Positions 53,964-63,140 of a stretch of 64,000 nt of DNA are shown piece after piece (position 1 is the stretch's first letter; the number at the start of each line of letters is the position of its first letter). The translations under genes and the position numbers were made by a program. Source of the DNA: Hyphomicrobiales bacterium (GTDB lineage Bacteria > Pseudomonadota > Alphaproteobacteria > Rhizobiales > Xanthobacteraceae); contig JAFKKM010000012.1 in NCBI GenBank assembly GCA_017305555.1, positions 1 to 64,000 on the forward strand. Direction: 5' to 3'. Below the pieces are notes generated by a model. The model did not search any database. It was not told where the DNA came from and was given only the letters and a program-made list of their open reading frames with translations.

Positions 53964-54092
53964 TCAGTGGGAGCAGATTCCGATCCTGGACAAGATCGGT
54001 CCCGATCGGCACGAAGCGAGCGCGGAGTCCTGATACAGGCTGAATGCCACGGCTGATATGGCAAGGATGAGAATAAACGTCATCATGCGCAT
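53964..54092 (-). CDS. 42-residue exported peptide (tentative)
   Basis: MRMMTFILILAISAVAFSLY followed by QDSALASCRSGP and a short Cys-containing tail. The N-terminus is a good signal peptide ending SALA. No strong ribosome site. It lies antisense to the phage genes in the 363-base gap before the endolysin, next to another membrane micropeptide. May be chance. Confidence 0.35.
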   Translation of the reverse strand: MRMMTFILILAISAVAFSLYQDSALASCRSGPILSRIGICSH

Positions 54093-54103
54093 CGGAATTT
54101 ACG

Positions 54104-54187
54104 TCACGCGCGGAAACGCTCTTTGATGCCGGAAAAGATGAAGTAGATAGCAGCAATCGCTATCACTAGCTCGAACGCTTCGATCAT
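54104..54187 (-). CDS. 27-residue membrane micropeptide (tentative)
   Basis: MIEAFELVIAIAAIYFIFSG then IKERFRA: one membrane helix with a basic C-terminal tail, a shape shared by type I toxin peptides and small membrane regulators. A weak AGG lies upstream of the ATG at 54187. Antisense to the phage genes, 113 bases before the endolysin. Existence inferred only from the amino-acid pattern. Confidence 0.4.
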   Translation of the reverse strand: MIEAFELVIAIAAIYFIFSGIKERFRA

Positions 54188-54299
54188 TGAAATAAGCCTG
54201 GATTATTCAAAAGTATCGTCGTTTTGCCGACTTTTGTTGGCTGACGCATCCCCCATTTGGGGGGCGGTGGCCGGAACTCCATCACGCCAGGAATATGCC

Positions 54300-55097
54300 A
54301 TGCCCGATCCTGCTTTCGGTGCCGCCGGCGTTCGCCTTTCGCTCGCCACGTTGCGCGCGATTTTTCCGGGGGCGCCGGCCGCAGTTATCAACGCCTTCGT
54401 TGAAAAGCAGGGTGTGCTGACAGCGGTCGAGTTGAACCGGACCCGGCAACGGCTGGCTTATTGCTTCGCGAATCTGCACGCCGAGACCGGCGGGTTCACC
54501 ATCAAGAGCTTGACCGAGAACATCAACTACACCGCGGCGCGGATGGCCGTCGTTTGGCCGAACCGTTTCGCCTCGGCTGCCGCCGTGCAGGCGAAGTACG
54601 GCACCGCGCCGAATTGGCAGATGAAGGCGTTCGATGACATCTACGGCAATCGAATGGGCAACCGGCCCGACACCTCGGACGGCTCGCGCTATATCGGCCG
54701 TGGCGGCCCGCAGATCACCGGACGCGACGGCTATGCGGAAATCGGCAGACGGATCGGCGTCGATCTCGTCGACCATCCGGATGTCGCCGCGTCGGCTGCG
54801 TTGCAGCCCGATATCGCGGCGGCGTTCTGGACCTGGAAGGGCATGAACCGGCTCGCCGATGCAAGTGATTTCATCGGCTGCGTGAAAGCGTGGAATGGCG
54901 GCACCAACGGTCTTGCGGAACGGCAATCGCAGCTCGCGCGCATTTTGCCGATCCTGCAAAAGGCCGAGTGGGGTGAAGTAATCGCAGCGCCGGTGAAGCC
55001 GCCACCCGATCCGGTTTCCGTTTCAACACCCACATCGCAGCCGTCCGCATGGGCGGCTTTTTTCATGGCGATTGCCAAACTGTTCGGGAGGGCATGA
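54300..55097 (+). CDS. GH19/chitinase-like endolysin
   Basis: 265 residues from ATG 54300 with AGGA upstream; a hairpin (CCCCCATTTGGGGG near 54250) precedes it. Catalytic Glu62 in HAETGGF, then INYTAARMAVVWPNRFASAA and GRGGPQITGRDGYAEIGRRI, the pattern of phage GH19 endolysins that cleave peptidoglycan. Residues 220-250 form a Pro/Ser linker and the end is hydrophobic (AWAAFFMAIAKLFGRA), so a membrane-targeting tail is likely. Intact. Confidence 0.88.
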   Translation: MPDPAFGAAGVRLSLATLRAIFPGAPAAVINAFVEKQGVLTAVELNRTRQRLAYCFANLHAETGGFTIKSLTENINYTAARMAVVWPNRFASAAAVQAKYGTAPNWQMKAFDDIYGNRMGNRPDTSDGSRYIGRGGPQITGRDGYAEIGRRIGVDLVDHPDVAASAALQPDIAAAFWTWKGMNRLADASDFIGCVKAWNGGTNGLAERQSQLARILPILQKAEWGEVIAAPVKPPPDPVSVSTPTSQPSAWAAFFMAIAKLFGRA

Positions 55098-55098
55098 G

Positions 55099-55671
55099 AT
55101 GGACTGGAGCGATCTTGCCAAACAGGTGATTGGGCTCGGTGCGCCGATGCTCGGCACGGCGCTCGGCGGCCCGCTTGGCGGTGCGGCCGGACAGATTCTC
55201 GCAACCGTGCTCGGCACCACCGCGCCGACACCCGGAGCAGTGCAGGCCGCATTGCCCGGCGCCGATCCGAACAAGCTCGCTGAAGCGGAGGCACGGTGGA
55301 TCGAGACGATCCGCGCCGAGGCCGAAACGCAACGCACGGCGATCAGCGAGACGCAAACCACGATCCGCGCAGAGATCGCGAGCGACGACGTCGTGCAGCG
55401 CTGGTGGCGGCCGCTTTATGCGTTCGAACTGACGTTCGAATGCGCCGCCTTGTGGATTGTGCTGGTCCACGAATTCTGGACCGGCGATGTCGCGACGATC
55501 AATGCGATGATTGGAGCGACGGCGCTGTTCGTCACCTATTGGGGCTTTCGCTTCGGCGTGTTAGGCGTCTACATCAGCGGCCGCACCCGCGAGAAGGTTT
55601 GCGCGGCGACCGGACAGGATGCGCCGGGCCTGCTGGAAAAGCTGGCCAAGGCGGTGGCGAAGAAAAAGTAA
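55099..55671 (+). CDS. Holin-family protein (3-TM type)
   Basis: 190 residues, ATG one base after the endolysin stop. Gly/Ala-rich N-terminus (LGAPMLGTALGGPLGGAAGQ), coiled charged middle (ETIRAEAETQRTAISETQTT), then two to three membrane helices (LYAFELTFECAALWIVLVHE, MIGATALFVTYWGFRFGVLG). This matches the Phage_holin_3-type proteins next to endolysins in alphaproteobacterial prophages. Together the pair forms a lysis cassette. Confidence 0.85.
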   Translation: MDWSDLAKQVIGLGAPMLGTALGGPLGGAAGQILATVLGTTAPTPGAVQAALPGADPNKLAEAEARWIETIRAEAETQRTAISETQTTIRAEIASDDVVQRWWRPLYAFELTFECAALWIVLVHEFWTGDVATINAMIGATALFVTYWGFRFGVLGVYISGRTREKVCAATGQDAPGLLEKLAKAVAKKK

Positions 55672-55756
55672 GCCGCGGGATTGCCATCGTTCAGCCGCCA
55701 TTCACCCTGATGCGGTTTGATAGCGGCGTGGGCGGCGCATCGGCTGCCCGGCATGA

Positions 55757-56443
55757 ATGACGGAGATGGCGTTGCGCCTGCTTGTCGTTGAAGATGACCC
55801 GGACCTCAATCGGCAGCTCACTGCCGCATTGTCGGATGCCGGTTATGTGGTGGATCGCGCCTTCGACGGCGAGGAGGGGCATTTCCTCGGCGACAGCGAG
55901 CCCTACGACGCCGTGGTGCTCGATATCGGTCTGCCGAAGATGGACGGTATTTCCGTGTTGGAAGCCTGGCGGCGCAACAACCGCGTCATGCCGGTGCTGA
56001 TCCTGACGGCGCGCGATCGCTGGAGCGACAAGGTGCAGGGGTTCGACGCCGGCGCCGACGACTACGTCGCCAAGCCGTTCCATATGGAAGAGGTGCTGGC
56101 GCGGCTGCGCGCGCTGCTGCGCCGCTCCACCGGCCATGCCCAGAGCGAATTGACGTGCGGGCCGGTGGTGCTCGACACCCGCACCGGACGCGTCAGCGTC
56201 AACGGCAACGCGATCAAGATGACTTCGCACGAATACCGTCTGCTGGCTTACCTGATGCATCATGCCGGGCGCGTGGTGTCGCGCACCGAACTGGTGGAGC
56301 ATCTCTACGACCAGGACTTCGACCGCGACTCCAACACCATCGAAGTGTTCGTCGGCCGTATCCGCAAGAAGCTCGAGGTCGATATCATCCAGACCGTGCG
56401 GGGGCTTGGCTATCTGCTGACGCCGCCGATCGATGCCAGATAA
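55757..56443 (+). CDS. OmpR-family response regulator (FeuP/PhoP-like)
   Basis: 228 residues. Receiver domain with phospho-acceptor Asp56 in VVLDIGLPKMDG and Lys in YVAKPF; winged-helix output domain from about 130 (TSHEYRLLAYLMHHAGRVVS, RTELVEHLYDQDFDRDSNTI, EVFVGRIRKKL, VRGLGYLL). It overlaps the kinase gene by 11 bases. In Rhizobiales a similar pair, FeuPQ, lies beside the cycHJKL-degP genes, as here, and controls cyclic glucan export in Sinorhizobium (recalled). The feu label is an inference from synteny. Confidence 0.9.
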   Translation: MTEMALRLLVVEDDPDLNRQLTAALSDAGYVVDRAFDGEEGHFLGDSEPYDAVVLDIGLPKMDGISVLEAWRRNNRVMPVLILTARDRWSDKVQGFDAGADDYVAKPFHMEEVLARLRALLRRSTGHAQSELTCGPVVLDTRTGRVSVNGNAIKMTSHEYRLLAYLMHHAGRVVSRTELVEHLYDQDFDRDSNTIEVFVGRIRKKLEVDIIQTVRGLGYLLTPPIDAR

Positions 56444-57827
56444 AGCGACCGCGGACCCGCGCCCGAGTTCGCTTGCCACCCGCCTGTTCGTGTCGGCGAC
56501 GGTGTGGGTCGTGGTGGTGTTGCTGATTACCGGCGTCGTGCTGTCGTCGGTCTATCGCAGCGCCACCGAGCGCGCCTTCGACCGCCGCCTCAATCTCTAT
56601 CTGCGTACGCTGGTGGCGGAAGTGGCGACGCCGGAGGAGGGCGGCGATCATCAGTTCCAGTCGCTCGGCGAGCCGCTGTTCGATCTGCCGCTGTCGGGCT
56701 GGTATTGGCAGATCATCCGCGAGGATACCGCCAAGCCCGAGATTCGCGCCTCGCGCTCGCTGTGGGACAAGAAGCTGCCGAAGCTCGAGGACGAACACAT
56801 CCCGCTAAGCGCTTCCGGCGTGCGGCAGGGATATGTCGGCGGCCCCGAGGGACAGGATTTGCGGATGGTCGAGCGGCCGGTCGATCTCGGCGCCGACGGA
56901 AAATTCCTTGTATCGGTGGCGGGCGACGCCGCCGAAATTTACGAAGAAACCCGCGCCTTCGACTACTACCTGTTCGGCACGTTCGCGGCGTTGACCATCG
57001 GATTGTTGCTGACAACGGTGTTTCAGGTGCGCTTCGGCCTTGCGCCGCTGAAGCGGATTTCCGAGGCGATCGCCGACATCCGTTCCGGACGCGCGGAGCG
57101 GCTGGAAGGCAGCTTCCCGGTGGAGATCGCGCCGCTGGCGCGCGAGACCAATGCGCTGATCGAAGCCAATCGCGAGATCGTCGAGCGCGCGCGCACCCAT
57201 GTCGGCAATCTGGCGCACGCGGTGAAGACGCCGCTGTCGGTGATCGTCAACGAAGCGACGGCGCGCGGGGCCGATCCGTTCGCGACCAAAATTCTCGAAC
57301 AGGCCTCGCTGATGCGCGAACAGGTCGCGCATCATCTGGAGCGTGCCCGCATCGCCGCGCGGCCCACCATCGTCGCCACCGTCACCGAGGTCGAGCCGGT
57401 GATCGAGGCGCTCGGCCGCACCATGGAGAAAATCCATCGCGGCATCGATATCGAGATTGCCGCCCCGGCTGCGGCGAAGTTTCGCGGCGAGCGGCAGGAC
57501 TTCGAGGAGATGGTCGGGAATCTGGTCGACAACGCCTGCAAGTGGGCGCGGGCGCAGGTCTCGATCCGGGTGGACGTGCGAACGGCCATCGACCCGGAGC
57601 GGCAGGCCATGCTGCATATCGTGGTCGACGACGACGGCAAGGGATTGTCACCCGACGAGCGTGCGCAAGTGTCGCGGCGTGGCAAGCGGCTCGATGAATC
57701 CAAGCCCGGTTCCGGGCTCGGCCTCTCCATCGTGGTCGATCTGGCGGCGCTCTACGGCGGCAGCCTGACGCTGGACGCCGCCCCGCTCGGCGGGCTGCGG
57801 GCTGAACTGACCCTGCCGGCGGCGTAA
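56433..57827 (+). CDS. Sensor histidine kinase (FeuQ-like)
   Basis: 464 residues. Two membrane helices (about 20-40 VSATVWVVVVLLITGVVLSS, and 175-195 FGTFAALTIGLLLTTVFQV) enclose a periplasmic sensor loop. HAMP-like linker, then HisKA with His262 in NLAHAVKTPLSV (note AHAVKTP instead of SHELRTP, as in PhoQ-type kinases), and an ATPase domain with NLVDNACKWA and GSGLGLSIVVDLAA. Partner of the preceding regulator, translationally overlapped. Confidence 0.9.
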   Translation: MPDKATADPRPSSLATRLFVSATVWVVVVLLITGVVLSSVYRSATERAFDRRLNLYLRTLVAEVATPEEGGDHQFQSLGEPLFDLPLSGWYWQIIREDTAKPEIRASRSLWDKKLPKLEDEHIPLSASGVRQGYVGGPEGQDLRMVERPVDLGADGKFLVSVAGDAAEIYEETRAFDYYLFGTFAALTIGLLLTTVFQVRFGLAPLKRISEAIADIRSGRAERLEGSFPVEIAPLARETNALIEANREIVERARTHVGNLAHAVKTPLSVIVNEATARGADPFATKILEQASLMREQVAHHLERARIAARPTIVATVTEVEPVIEALGRTMEKIHRGIDIEIAAPAAAKFRGERQDFEEMVGNLVDNACKWARAQVSIRVDVRTAIDPERQAMLHIVVDDDGKGLSPDERAQVSRRGKRLDESKPGSGLGLSIVVDLAALYGGSLTLDAAPLGGLRAELTLPAA

Positions 57828-57948
57828 CCCGCACGCCCGGGCTCAGGTAACCCTGGGCGCCGGTAACCCTTTATCCTCAACGGGTTCTTAACGAGGCGTC
57901 AGTTATGACAGTCGATGGACGACTGTTGTCGCCCGCGGACCCGAACGC

Positions 57949-59343
57949 ATGGCCAAGACCACGACCGAGCGGCTGAGAGAGTATCTGGCACAGCTTCCGC
58001 CCAAGGCGCAGGCTTTGCTGATGCGCGAGTTCGAGCGGGCCATCGAGCGCGGCGAGGACGCGGCCGTGGCAACCCTGGTGCTGGAGGAACTCCGCCGGGT
58101 GGCGCGCAGCCCCAGCGACGATCTCACCGCGCGGGCCGAAGATCCCGCCCGGCTGGTGTTCCGCCCGCTGGAGCCGTTTCTGGTCGACGGCAATGCTGCG
58201 ATCCGGCCCGGACAAATCCGCCGCGCTTCGCTGCTGCCGGTCTGGCAGTGGCTATGCCGGGATGGTGCTCCCGATGCGGCGCGTGCCTTTCTGGCTCTGC
58301 TGGCGCAACTGGATGAGGCGGCGTCTGCTTCCGAGCGCAACCGCCCGATCAACGACTTTCAGGCCATCGCGGCCGAAACCATCGATCGCGCGATCACCGG
58401 CGGGGGCGACAGCCGCCGCGCTTTGGCGCGGCTCGGCTCGCCGCAAGCCGTCGAGGATCTGCCGGCGATCGGCGCCGTCCTGAAGGCGCGCGAGGCGTTG
58501 GACACGCTCAATGGCCGGCTGCCGGCGACCTTGCGGGCGTTCGGTGATTCCCAGATTGCCTCGGTCAATGGCGCGCTGAACAATCCCGTCCTACAGAGCC
58601 GGCCGGTGCTGCCCTTCGCGCTCTCGCTGGTGATCGCGCGCCTGGTTGCGCCATGGCAGGTGATCCGCCTGGCGATTGCCGCCGCCGCCTCCGACGACGA
58701 AATCCGCGTGGCTGCAACGCCGTTCGGCGTGGCGGTGACGATGGCGATCCACGATCTGGTTCAGATCGCCGGCGGCCTGCGCGCCGACATCAAGCGCGGC
58801 AATTTCACCGACGTTCCGGATGGCCTCAAGACCGTCCATGACGGCGTGCGCGGGCTGCGCACCGAACTCGACATCCGCAACGATTCCGCGTGGGGCCGTC
58901 AGCTTGCCGCGATCCGCGTCAATATCTCCAACGCATTTCAGGTCGAGATCGACAGCGTGCCCGGCCGCGTTCGACGTCTGTTGCGCCAGCGTCCGGACAA
59001 GGACATTTCCGCGACCAGCCGGCTCGATCCGATCGACATCGATGAAACCGCCGCGCTGATCGATTTCGTCGCGGTGTGCCGCACCTATGCCAGCGAACTC
59101 GCCATCAACGAGGTGACGCTGCGCACCTTCTCCGATTTGCAGCACTATCTGGAGCCGACCACCGAAGCGCTGGTGGAAGCGTTACGCGGCGCCGACAGCC
59201 GGACGCTTCCGTTCCGTCAGATGCAGGCCAAGGCCGCGATCCGCTTCTGCGAGGTGCTGTTCGGCCGCGACTATGCCGCGCTGATGGAGCGCGCCGCCGA
59301 GTCGGCCGTGAACGGCGAGCGCAAATCTGCCCGCGCGGGCTAA
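57949..59343 (+). CDS. Conserved 464-residue protein of unknown function
   Basis: Soluble, Ala/Leu/Arg-rich and almost wholly helical, with no signal or membrane helix and no motif I know: MAKTTTERLREYLAQLPPKA, RPLEPFLVDGNAAIRPGQIR, LPVWQWLCRDGAPDAARAFL, FAVAVTMAIHDLVQIA-like region around 265, and VVCRTYASELAINEVTLRTF near 385. Proline-poor repeats suggest a helical scaffold. It lies between feuQ-like and ccmI genes, with 121 and 136 bases of flanking space. Confidence 0.72.
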   Translation: MAKTTTERLREYLAQLPPKAQALLMREFERAIERGEDAAVATLVLEELRRVARSPSDDLTARAEDPARLVFRPLEPFLVDGNAAIRPGQIRRASLLPVWQWLCRDGAPDAARAFLALLAQLDEAASASERNRPINDFQAIAAETIDRAITGGGDSRRALARLGSPQAVEDLPAIGAVLKAREALDTLNGRLPATLRAFGDSQIASVNGALNNPVLQSRPVLPFALSLVIARLVAPWQVIRLAIAAAASDDEIRVAATPFGVAVTMAIHDLVQIAGGLRADIKRGNFTDVPDGLKTVHDGVRGLRTELDIRNDSAWGRQLAAIRVNISNAFQVEIDSVPGRVRRLLRQRPDKDISATSRLDPIDIDETAALIDFVAVCRTYASELAINEVTLRTFSDLQHYLEPTTEALVEALRGADSRTLPFRQMQAKAAIRFCEVLFGRDYAALMERAAESAVNGERKSARAG

Positions 59344-59479
59344 TTCTCCTGATTTCACAGTATTTTTCCGCCGGTTCCGGTGCCGCAATTGTCAATTGCG
59401 CCGCTGCCGCAGGCATGGTGTAACCCCGCTCGTTCGCGCGGGCGTTGACGCCGCGCCACCGTCACCGGAATCGTGCTGA

Positions 59480-60616
59480 ATGTCGTTGTGGTTTCTGCTC
59501 GCGTTGATGACCGTCGGAGCGATTTTCGCTGTGCTCTGGCCGTTGAGCCGTCGCACGGCGGTCAAGCGCGAGGGCCGTGAATCGGCGGTCTACCAGGATC
59601 AATTGGCGGAGATCGACCGCGATATCGCGGGCGGCCTGATCGGCGAGACCGAGGGGGCCGCTGCGCGCGTCGAGATCAGCCGTCGCCTGCTTGCGGCCGC
59701 CGATGCGGAAGAAGGTAGCACAGTATCGTCGAGCCTGCGGCTACGCCGCGCGGTGGCAATGATTGCGCTGATCGGCGTGCCGGTTCTCGCCGGCGCGCTC
59801 TATCTGCATCTTGGTTCTCCCGCGCTGCCGGACTTTCCGTTGGCGAGCCGCACCCGCGCGCCGGCGGCGGGGCAATCGCTCGATCAACTGGTCGCGCAGG
59901 TACAATCGCATCTGGAGACGAATCCGACCGACGGTCGTGGCTGGGGCGTGCTCGCCCCGGTGCTCGGACGGCTCGGCCGTTTTGAAGACGCTGCGCAGGC
60001 GTTCCGCAACGCCATTCGCTACGACGGCGATAGCGCCGCGCGCCGCGCCGGTCTCGGCGAGGCTCTGGCGGGCGCTGCCAACGGCGTTGTTACCGCCGAA
60101 GCCAAGGCTGAATTCGAACGCGCGGTGGCGCTCGACGCCGATGAGCCCAAGGCGCGCTACTTTCTCGGCGTCGCCGCTGAGCAGGACGGGCGGCCGAAGG
60201 AAGCCGCCGCGCTCTGGCAGGATATGTTGAGCAAGGCACCCGCGGACGCGCCATGGCGACCGGTGCTCGAAACTGCTCTGAAGCGGGTGGGTGCGACAGC
60301 GCAAACCGCGCCGGATAGCGCGGCGTCCACGAAGATGCCGGCGTTGTCGAACGACACCATCGCATCGGTTCAAGGCATGAGCGAGGGCGATCGTGGCGCG
60401 ATGATCCGCGGAATGGTCGATCGTCTCGCCGCGCGGCTGAAGCAGAACGGCAGCGACGTCGAGGGATGGCTGCGGCTGGCGCGGGCCTATATGGTGCTCA
60501 AGGAACCGGACAACGCGCGCGCGGCACGGGACGACGCGCGGCGCGCGCTCGCGGCCAATGAGGCGGACTTGCGTAAGCTCAACGAAGGCCTCAAGGCGCT
60601 CGGGATAGATGGATGA
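59480..60616 (+). CDS. ccmI: Cytochrome c biogenesis protein CcmI/CycH
   Basis: 378 residues. Two N-terminal membrane helices (LWFLLALMTVGAIFAVLWPL, AVAMIALIGVPVLAGALYLH) separated by a leucine-zipper-type loop (VYQDQLAEIDRDIAGGLIGE), then a periplasmic TPR region from about 130 (DGRGWGVLAPVLGRLGRFED, AAQAFRNAIRYDGDSAARRA). CcmI holds apocytochrome c and presents it to the CcmF/CcmH ligation complex. First gene of the operon. Confidence 0.94.
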   Translation: MSLWFLLALMTVGAIFAVLWPLSRRTAVKREGRESAVYQDQLAEIDRDIAGGLIGETEGAAARVEISRRLLAAADAEEGSTVSSSLRLRRAVAMIALIGVPVLAGALYLHLGSPALPDFPLASRTRAPAAGQSLDQLVAQVQSHLETNPTDGRGWGVLAPVLGRLGRFEDAAQAFRNAIRYDGDSAARRAGLGEALAGAANGVVTAEAKAEFERAVALDADEPKARYFLGVAAEQDGRPKEAAALWQDMLSKAPADAPWRPVLETALKRVGATAQTAPDSAASTKMPALSNDTIASVQGMSEGDRGAMIRGMVDRLAARLKQNGSDVEGWLRLARAYMVLKEPDNARAARDDARRALAANEADLRKLNEGLKALGIDG

Positions 60617-60662
60617 GCATGGTCCTGAACAACGGGAACCGGATTTCGGCGGATAGCACGGC

Positions 60663-61157
60663 ATGACACGCAAGCAACGGCGATTGACGATGATTGGCGG
60701 CGCGCTGGTCGTGCTGGGCATTGCCGTCGCACTGGTGCTCAACGCGCTACGCGATTCCATCGTGTTCTTCTCGACGCCGCAGATGGTGGCCGAAAAACAT
60801 ATTCCCGCCGGCAAGCGGTTCCGGCTCGGCGGTCTGGTGGAGCCGGGTTCGCTCAAGCGTGGCGATCATATGATGGTGACGTTCAAGATCGCCGACGGCA
60901 GCAATGCGCTGTCGGTCGCTTACAAGGGAATTCTGCCGGACCTGTTCCGCGAAGGGCAGGGCGTGGTCGCCGAAGGTTCGCTGGACGGCGCGGGCGTGTT
61001 CAAGGCCGACACCGTGCTTGCCAAGCACGACGAGACTTACATGCCCAAGGACGTCGCCGATGCCTTGAAGAAGCAGGGCCACTGGAAAGACGACTACGAG
61101 AAGGCCGGAAAGAAGCCTGACACTGGTGCGAAGCCGATGCAGGGGGCTTCGCGATGA
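60663..61157 (+). CDS. ccmE: Haem chaperone CcmE/CycJ
   Basis: 164 residues. One N-terminal membrane helix ([20 protein letters not shown]), a beta-barrel domain ([40 protein letters not shown]), and the haem-attachment site [10 protein letters not shown] with His122 and Tyr126. It carries haem covalently to CcmF. The ATGA overlap couples it to ccmF. Confidence 0.96.
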   Translation: MTRKQRRLTMIGGALVVLGIAVALVLNALRDSIVFFSTPQMVAEKHIPAGKRFRLGGLVEPGSLKRGDHMMVTFKIADGSNALSVAYKGILPDLFREGQGVVAEGSLDGAGVFKADTVLAKHDETYMPKDVADALKKQGHWKDDYEKAGKKPDTGAKPMQGASR

Positions 61158-63136
61158 TTGCAGAAGCGGGCCACTACGCGCTGGTGCTGGCGCTCGCACT
61201 GGCCCTGATCCAGTCCACGGTGCCGATGATCGGCGCGCGGCTGCGCGATCCGGTACTGATGAACGTCGCGCGCTCGACCGCGCTGGCGCAGTTGCTGTTC
61301 GTGGGATTGTCGTTCGGCGCGCTGGTACTGCTGCACGTCCTGTCGGATTTCTCCGTCGCCAACGTCTATGAGAACTCGCATTCGTTGAAGCCGCTGATCT
61401 ACAAGATTACCGGCGTGTGGGGTAACCACGAAGGCTCGATGCTGCTGTGGGTCAGCATACTGGCGCTATTCGGCGGATTGGTCGCGATGTTCGGCAACAA
61501 CCTGCCGCTGTCGCTGCGCGCCAACGCGCTCGGCGTGCAGGGCTGGGTCTCGACGGCATTCTATCTGTTCATTCTGCTCACCTCGAATCCGTTCCTGCGC
61601 CTGGCCAATCCACCGCTCGAAGGCCGCGATCTCAACCCGGTGTTGCAGGATCCCGGCCTCGCGGTACATCCGCCGATGCTCTACCTCGGCTATGTCGGAT
61701 TCTCGATTTCGTTTTCGTTTGCTATCGCGGCGCTGATCGAGGGCCGCATCGATGCGGCATGGGCGCGCTGGGTGCGACCGTGGACCTTGATGGCGTGGAT
61801 GTTCCTGACGCTCGGCATCGCCATGGGCTCGTATTGGGCCTATTACGAACTCGGCTGGGGCGGCTGGTGGTTCTGGGACCCGGTGGAGAACGCCTCGCTG
61901 ATGCCGTGGCTCGCCGGCACCGCGCTGCTGCATTCTGCCGTGGTGATGGAGAAGCGCAACGCGCTGAAGGTGTGGACCGTGCTGCTCGCGATCCTCACCT
62001 TCTCGCTGTCGCTGCTCGGCACCTTCCTGGTGCGTTCCGGCGTGCTCACCTCGGTTCATGCTTTTGCGACCGACCCGACGCGCGGCGTCTTCATCCTGCT
62101 GATCCTGTGCGTCTTCATCGGCGGTAGTCTGTCGCTTTACGCCTGGCGCGCGTCGTCGTTGAAGCAGGGCGGGTTGTTCGCGCCGATCTCGCGCGAGGGC
62201 GCGCTGGTGCTCAACAACCTGCTGCTGACGACGGCCTGCGCCACCGTGTTCATCGGCACGCTGTATCCGCTCGGGCTCGAAGTGCTCACCGGCGAGCGCA
62301 TCTCGGTGGGGGCGCCGTTCTTCAATCTCACCTTTGCACCGCTGTTTCTGCCGTTGTTGCTGGCGCTGCCGTTCGGCCCGCTGTTGGCATGGAAGCGCGG
62401 CGATCTCATCGGCGCGGCGCAGCGGCTTTATGCGGCGGGGATCGTGGCGCTGGTGTCGGTCGCGGTGCTGTGGGCGTGGGTGCGTGGCGGCAGCGCGTTC
62501 GCGCCGCTGGCGATCGGGCTCGCGCTGTTCGTCATTCTCGGAGCGCTGACCGATATCGCCGAGCGCAGCATGTTGTTCCGGATGCCGTTGTCGATTTCCT
62601 TGCGACGCGCGCGCGGTCTGCCGCGCGCAAGCTGGGGGACGATGTTCGCGCATGTCGGCGTCGGCGTCGCGTTGATCGGTATCGTCTGCGAAACCACCTG
62701 GAACACCGAACTGATCTCGACGCTGAAGCCCGGCGACGTCGCCAAGGTCGCGGGTTACGAGTTGAAACTCGACAATATCAGCCAGCGGCAGGGGCCGAAC
62801 TTCGGCGAGATGCTAGCGCATTTCACCGTGAGCGAAGACGGCAAGGTGATCGGCACGATGACGCCGTCGAAGCGCAGTTTCACAACGCGCGCGATGTCGA
62901 CCACGGAGGCCGCGTTGATGTCGCGCGGCGTCAGCCAGCTCTACATTTCGCTTGGCGATACGGCGGCGAGCGGTGCGATTGCGGTGCGCATCTATCACAA
63001 GCCGATGGTGCTCTTGATCTGGTTCGGCCCGGTGCTGATGGCGTTCGGCGGCCTGCTGTCGCTGTCGGACCGCCGCTTGCGCGTCGGCGCACCGAAGCCC
63101 GCGAAAGCTGCGCGCGGCTTGCAGCCGGCGGAGTAG
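61154..63136 (+). CDS. ccmF: Haem lyase CcmF/CycK
   Basis: 660 residues with about 14-15 membrane helices. The tryptophan-rich haem-handling WWD motif is [18 protein letters not shown] near residue 235; conserved histidines lie in [24 protein letters not shown] and the VHAFATDP region. It takes haem from CcmE and joins it to the CXXCH of apocytochromes with CcmH. Full length; the stop is five bases before the ccmH frame. Confidence 0.96.
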   Translation: MIAEAGHYALVLALALALIQSTVPMIGARLRDPVLMNVARSTALAQLLFVGLSFGALVLLHVLSDFSVANVYENSHSLKPLIYKITGVWGNHEGSMLLWVSILALFGGLVAMFGNNLPLSLRANALGVQGWVSTAFYLFILLTSNPFLRLANPPLEGRDLNPVLQDPGLAVHPPMLYLGYVGFSISFSFAIAALIEGRIDAAWARWVRPWTLMAWMFLTLGIAMGSYWAYYELGWGGWWFWDPVENASLMPWLAGTALLHSAVVMEKRNALKVWTVLLAILTFSLSLLGTFLVRSGVLTSVHAFATDPTRGVFILLILCVFIGGSLSLYAWRASSLKQGGLFAPISREGALVLNNLLLTTACATVFIGTLYPLGLEVLTGERISVGAPFFNLTFAPLFLPLLLALPFGPLLAWKRGDLIGAAQRLYAAGIVALVSVAVLWAWVRGGSAFAPLAIGLALFVILGALTDIAERSMLFRMPLSISLRRARGLPRASWGTMFAHVGVGVALIGIVCETTWNTELISTLKPGDVAKVAGYELKLDNISQRQGPNFGEMLAHFTVSEDGKVIGTMTPSKRSFTTRAMSTTEAALMSRGVSQLYISLGDTAASGAIAVRIYHKPMVLLIWFGPVLMAFGGLLSLSDRRLRVGAPKPAKAARGLQPAE

Positions 63137-63140
63137 GGCT

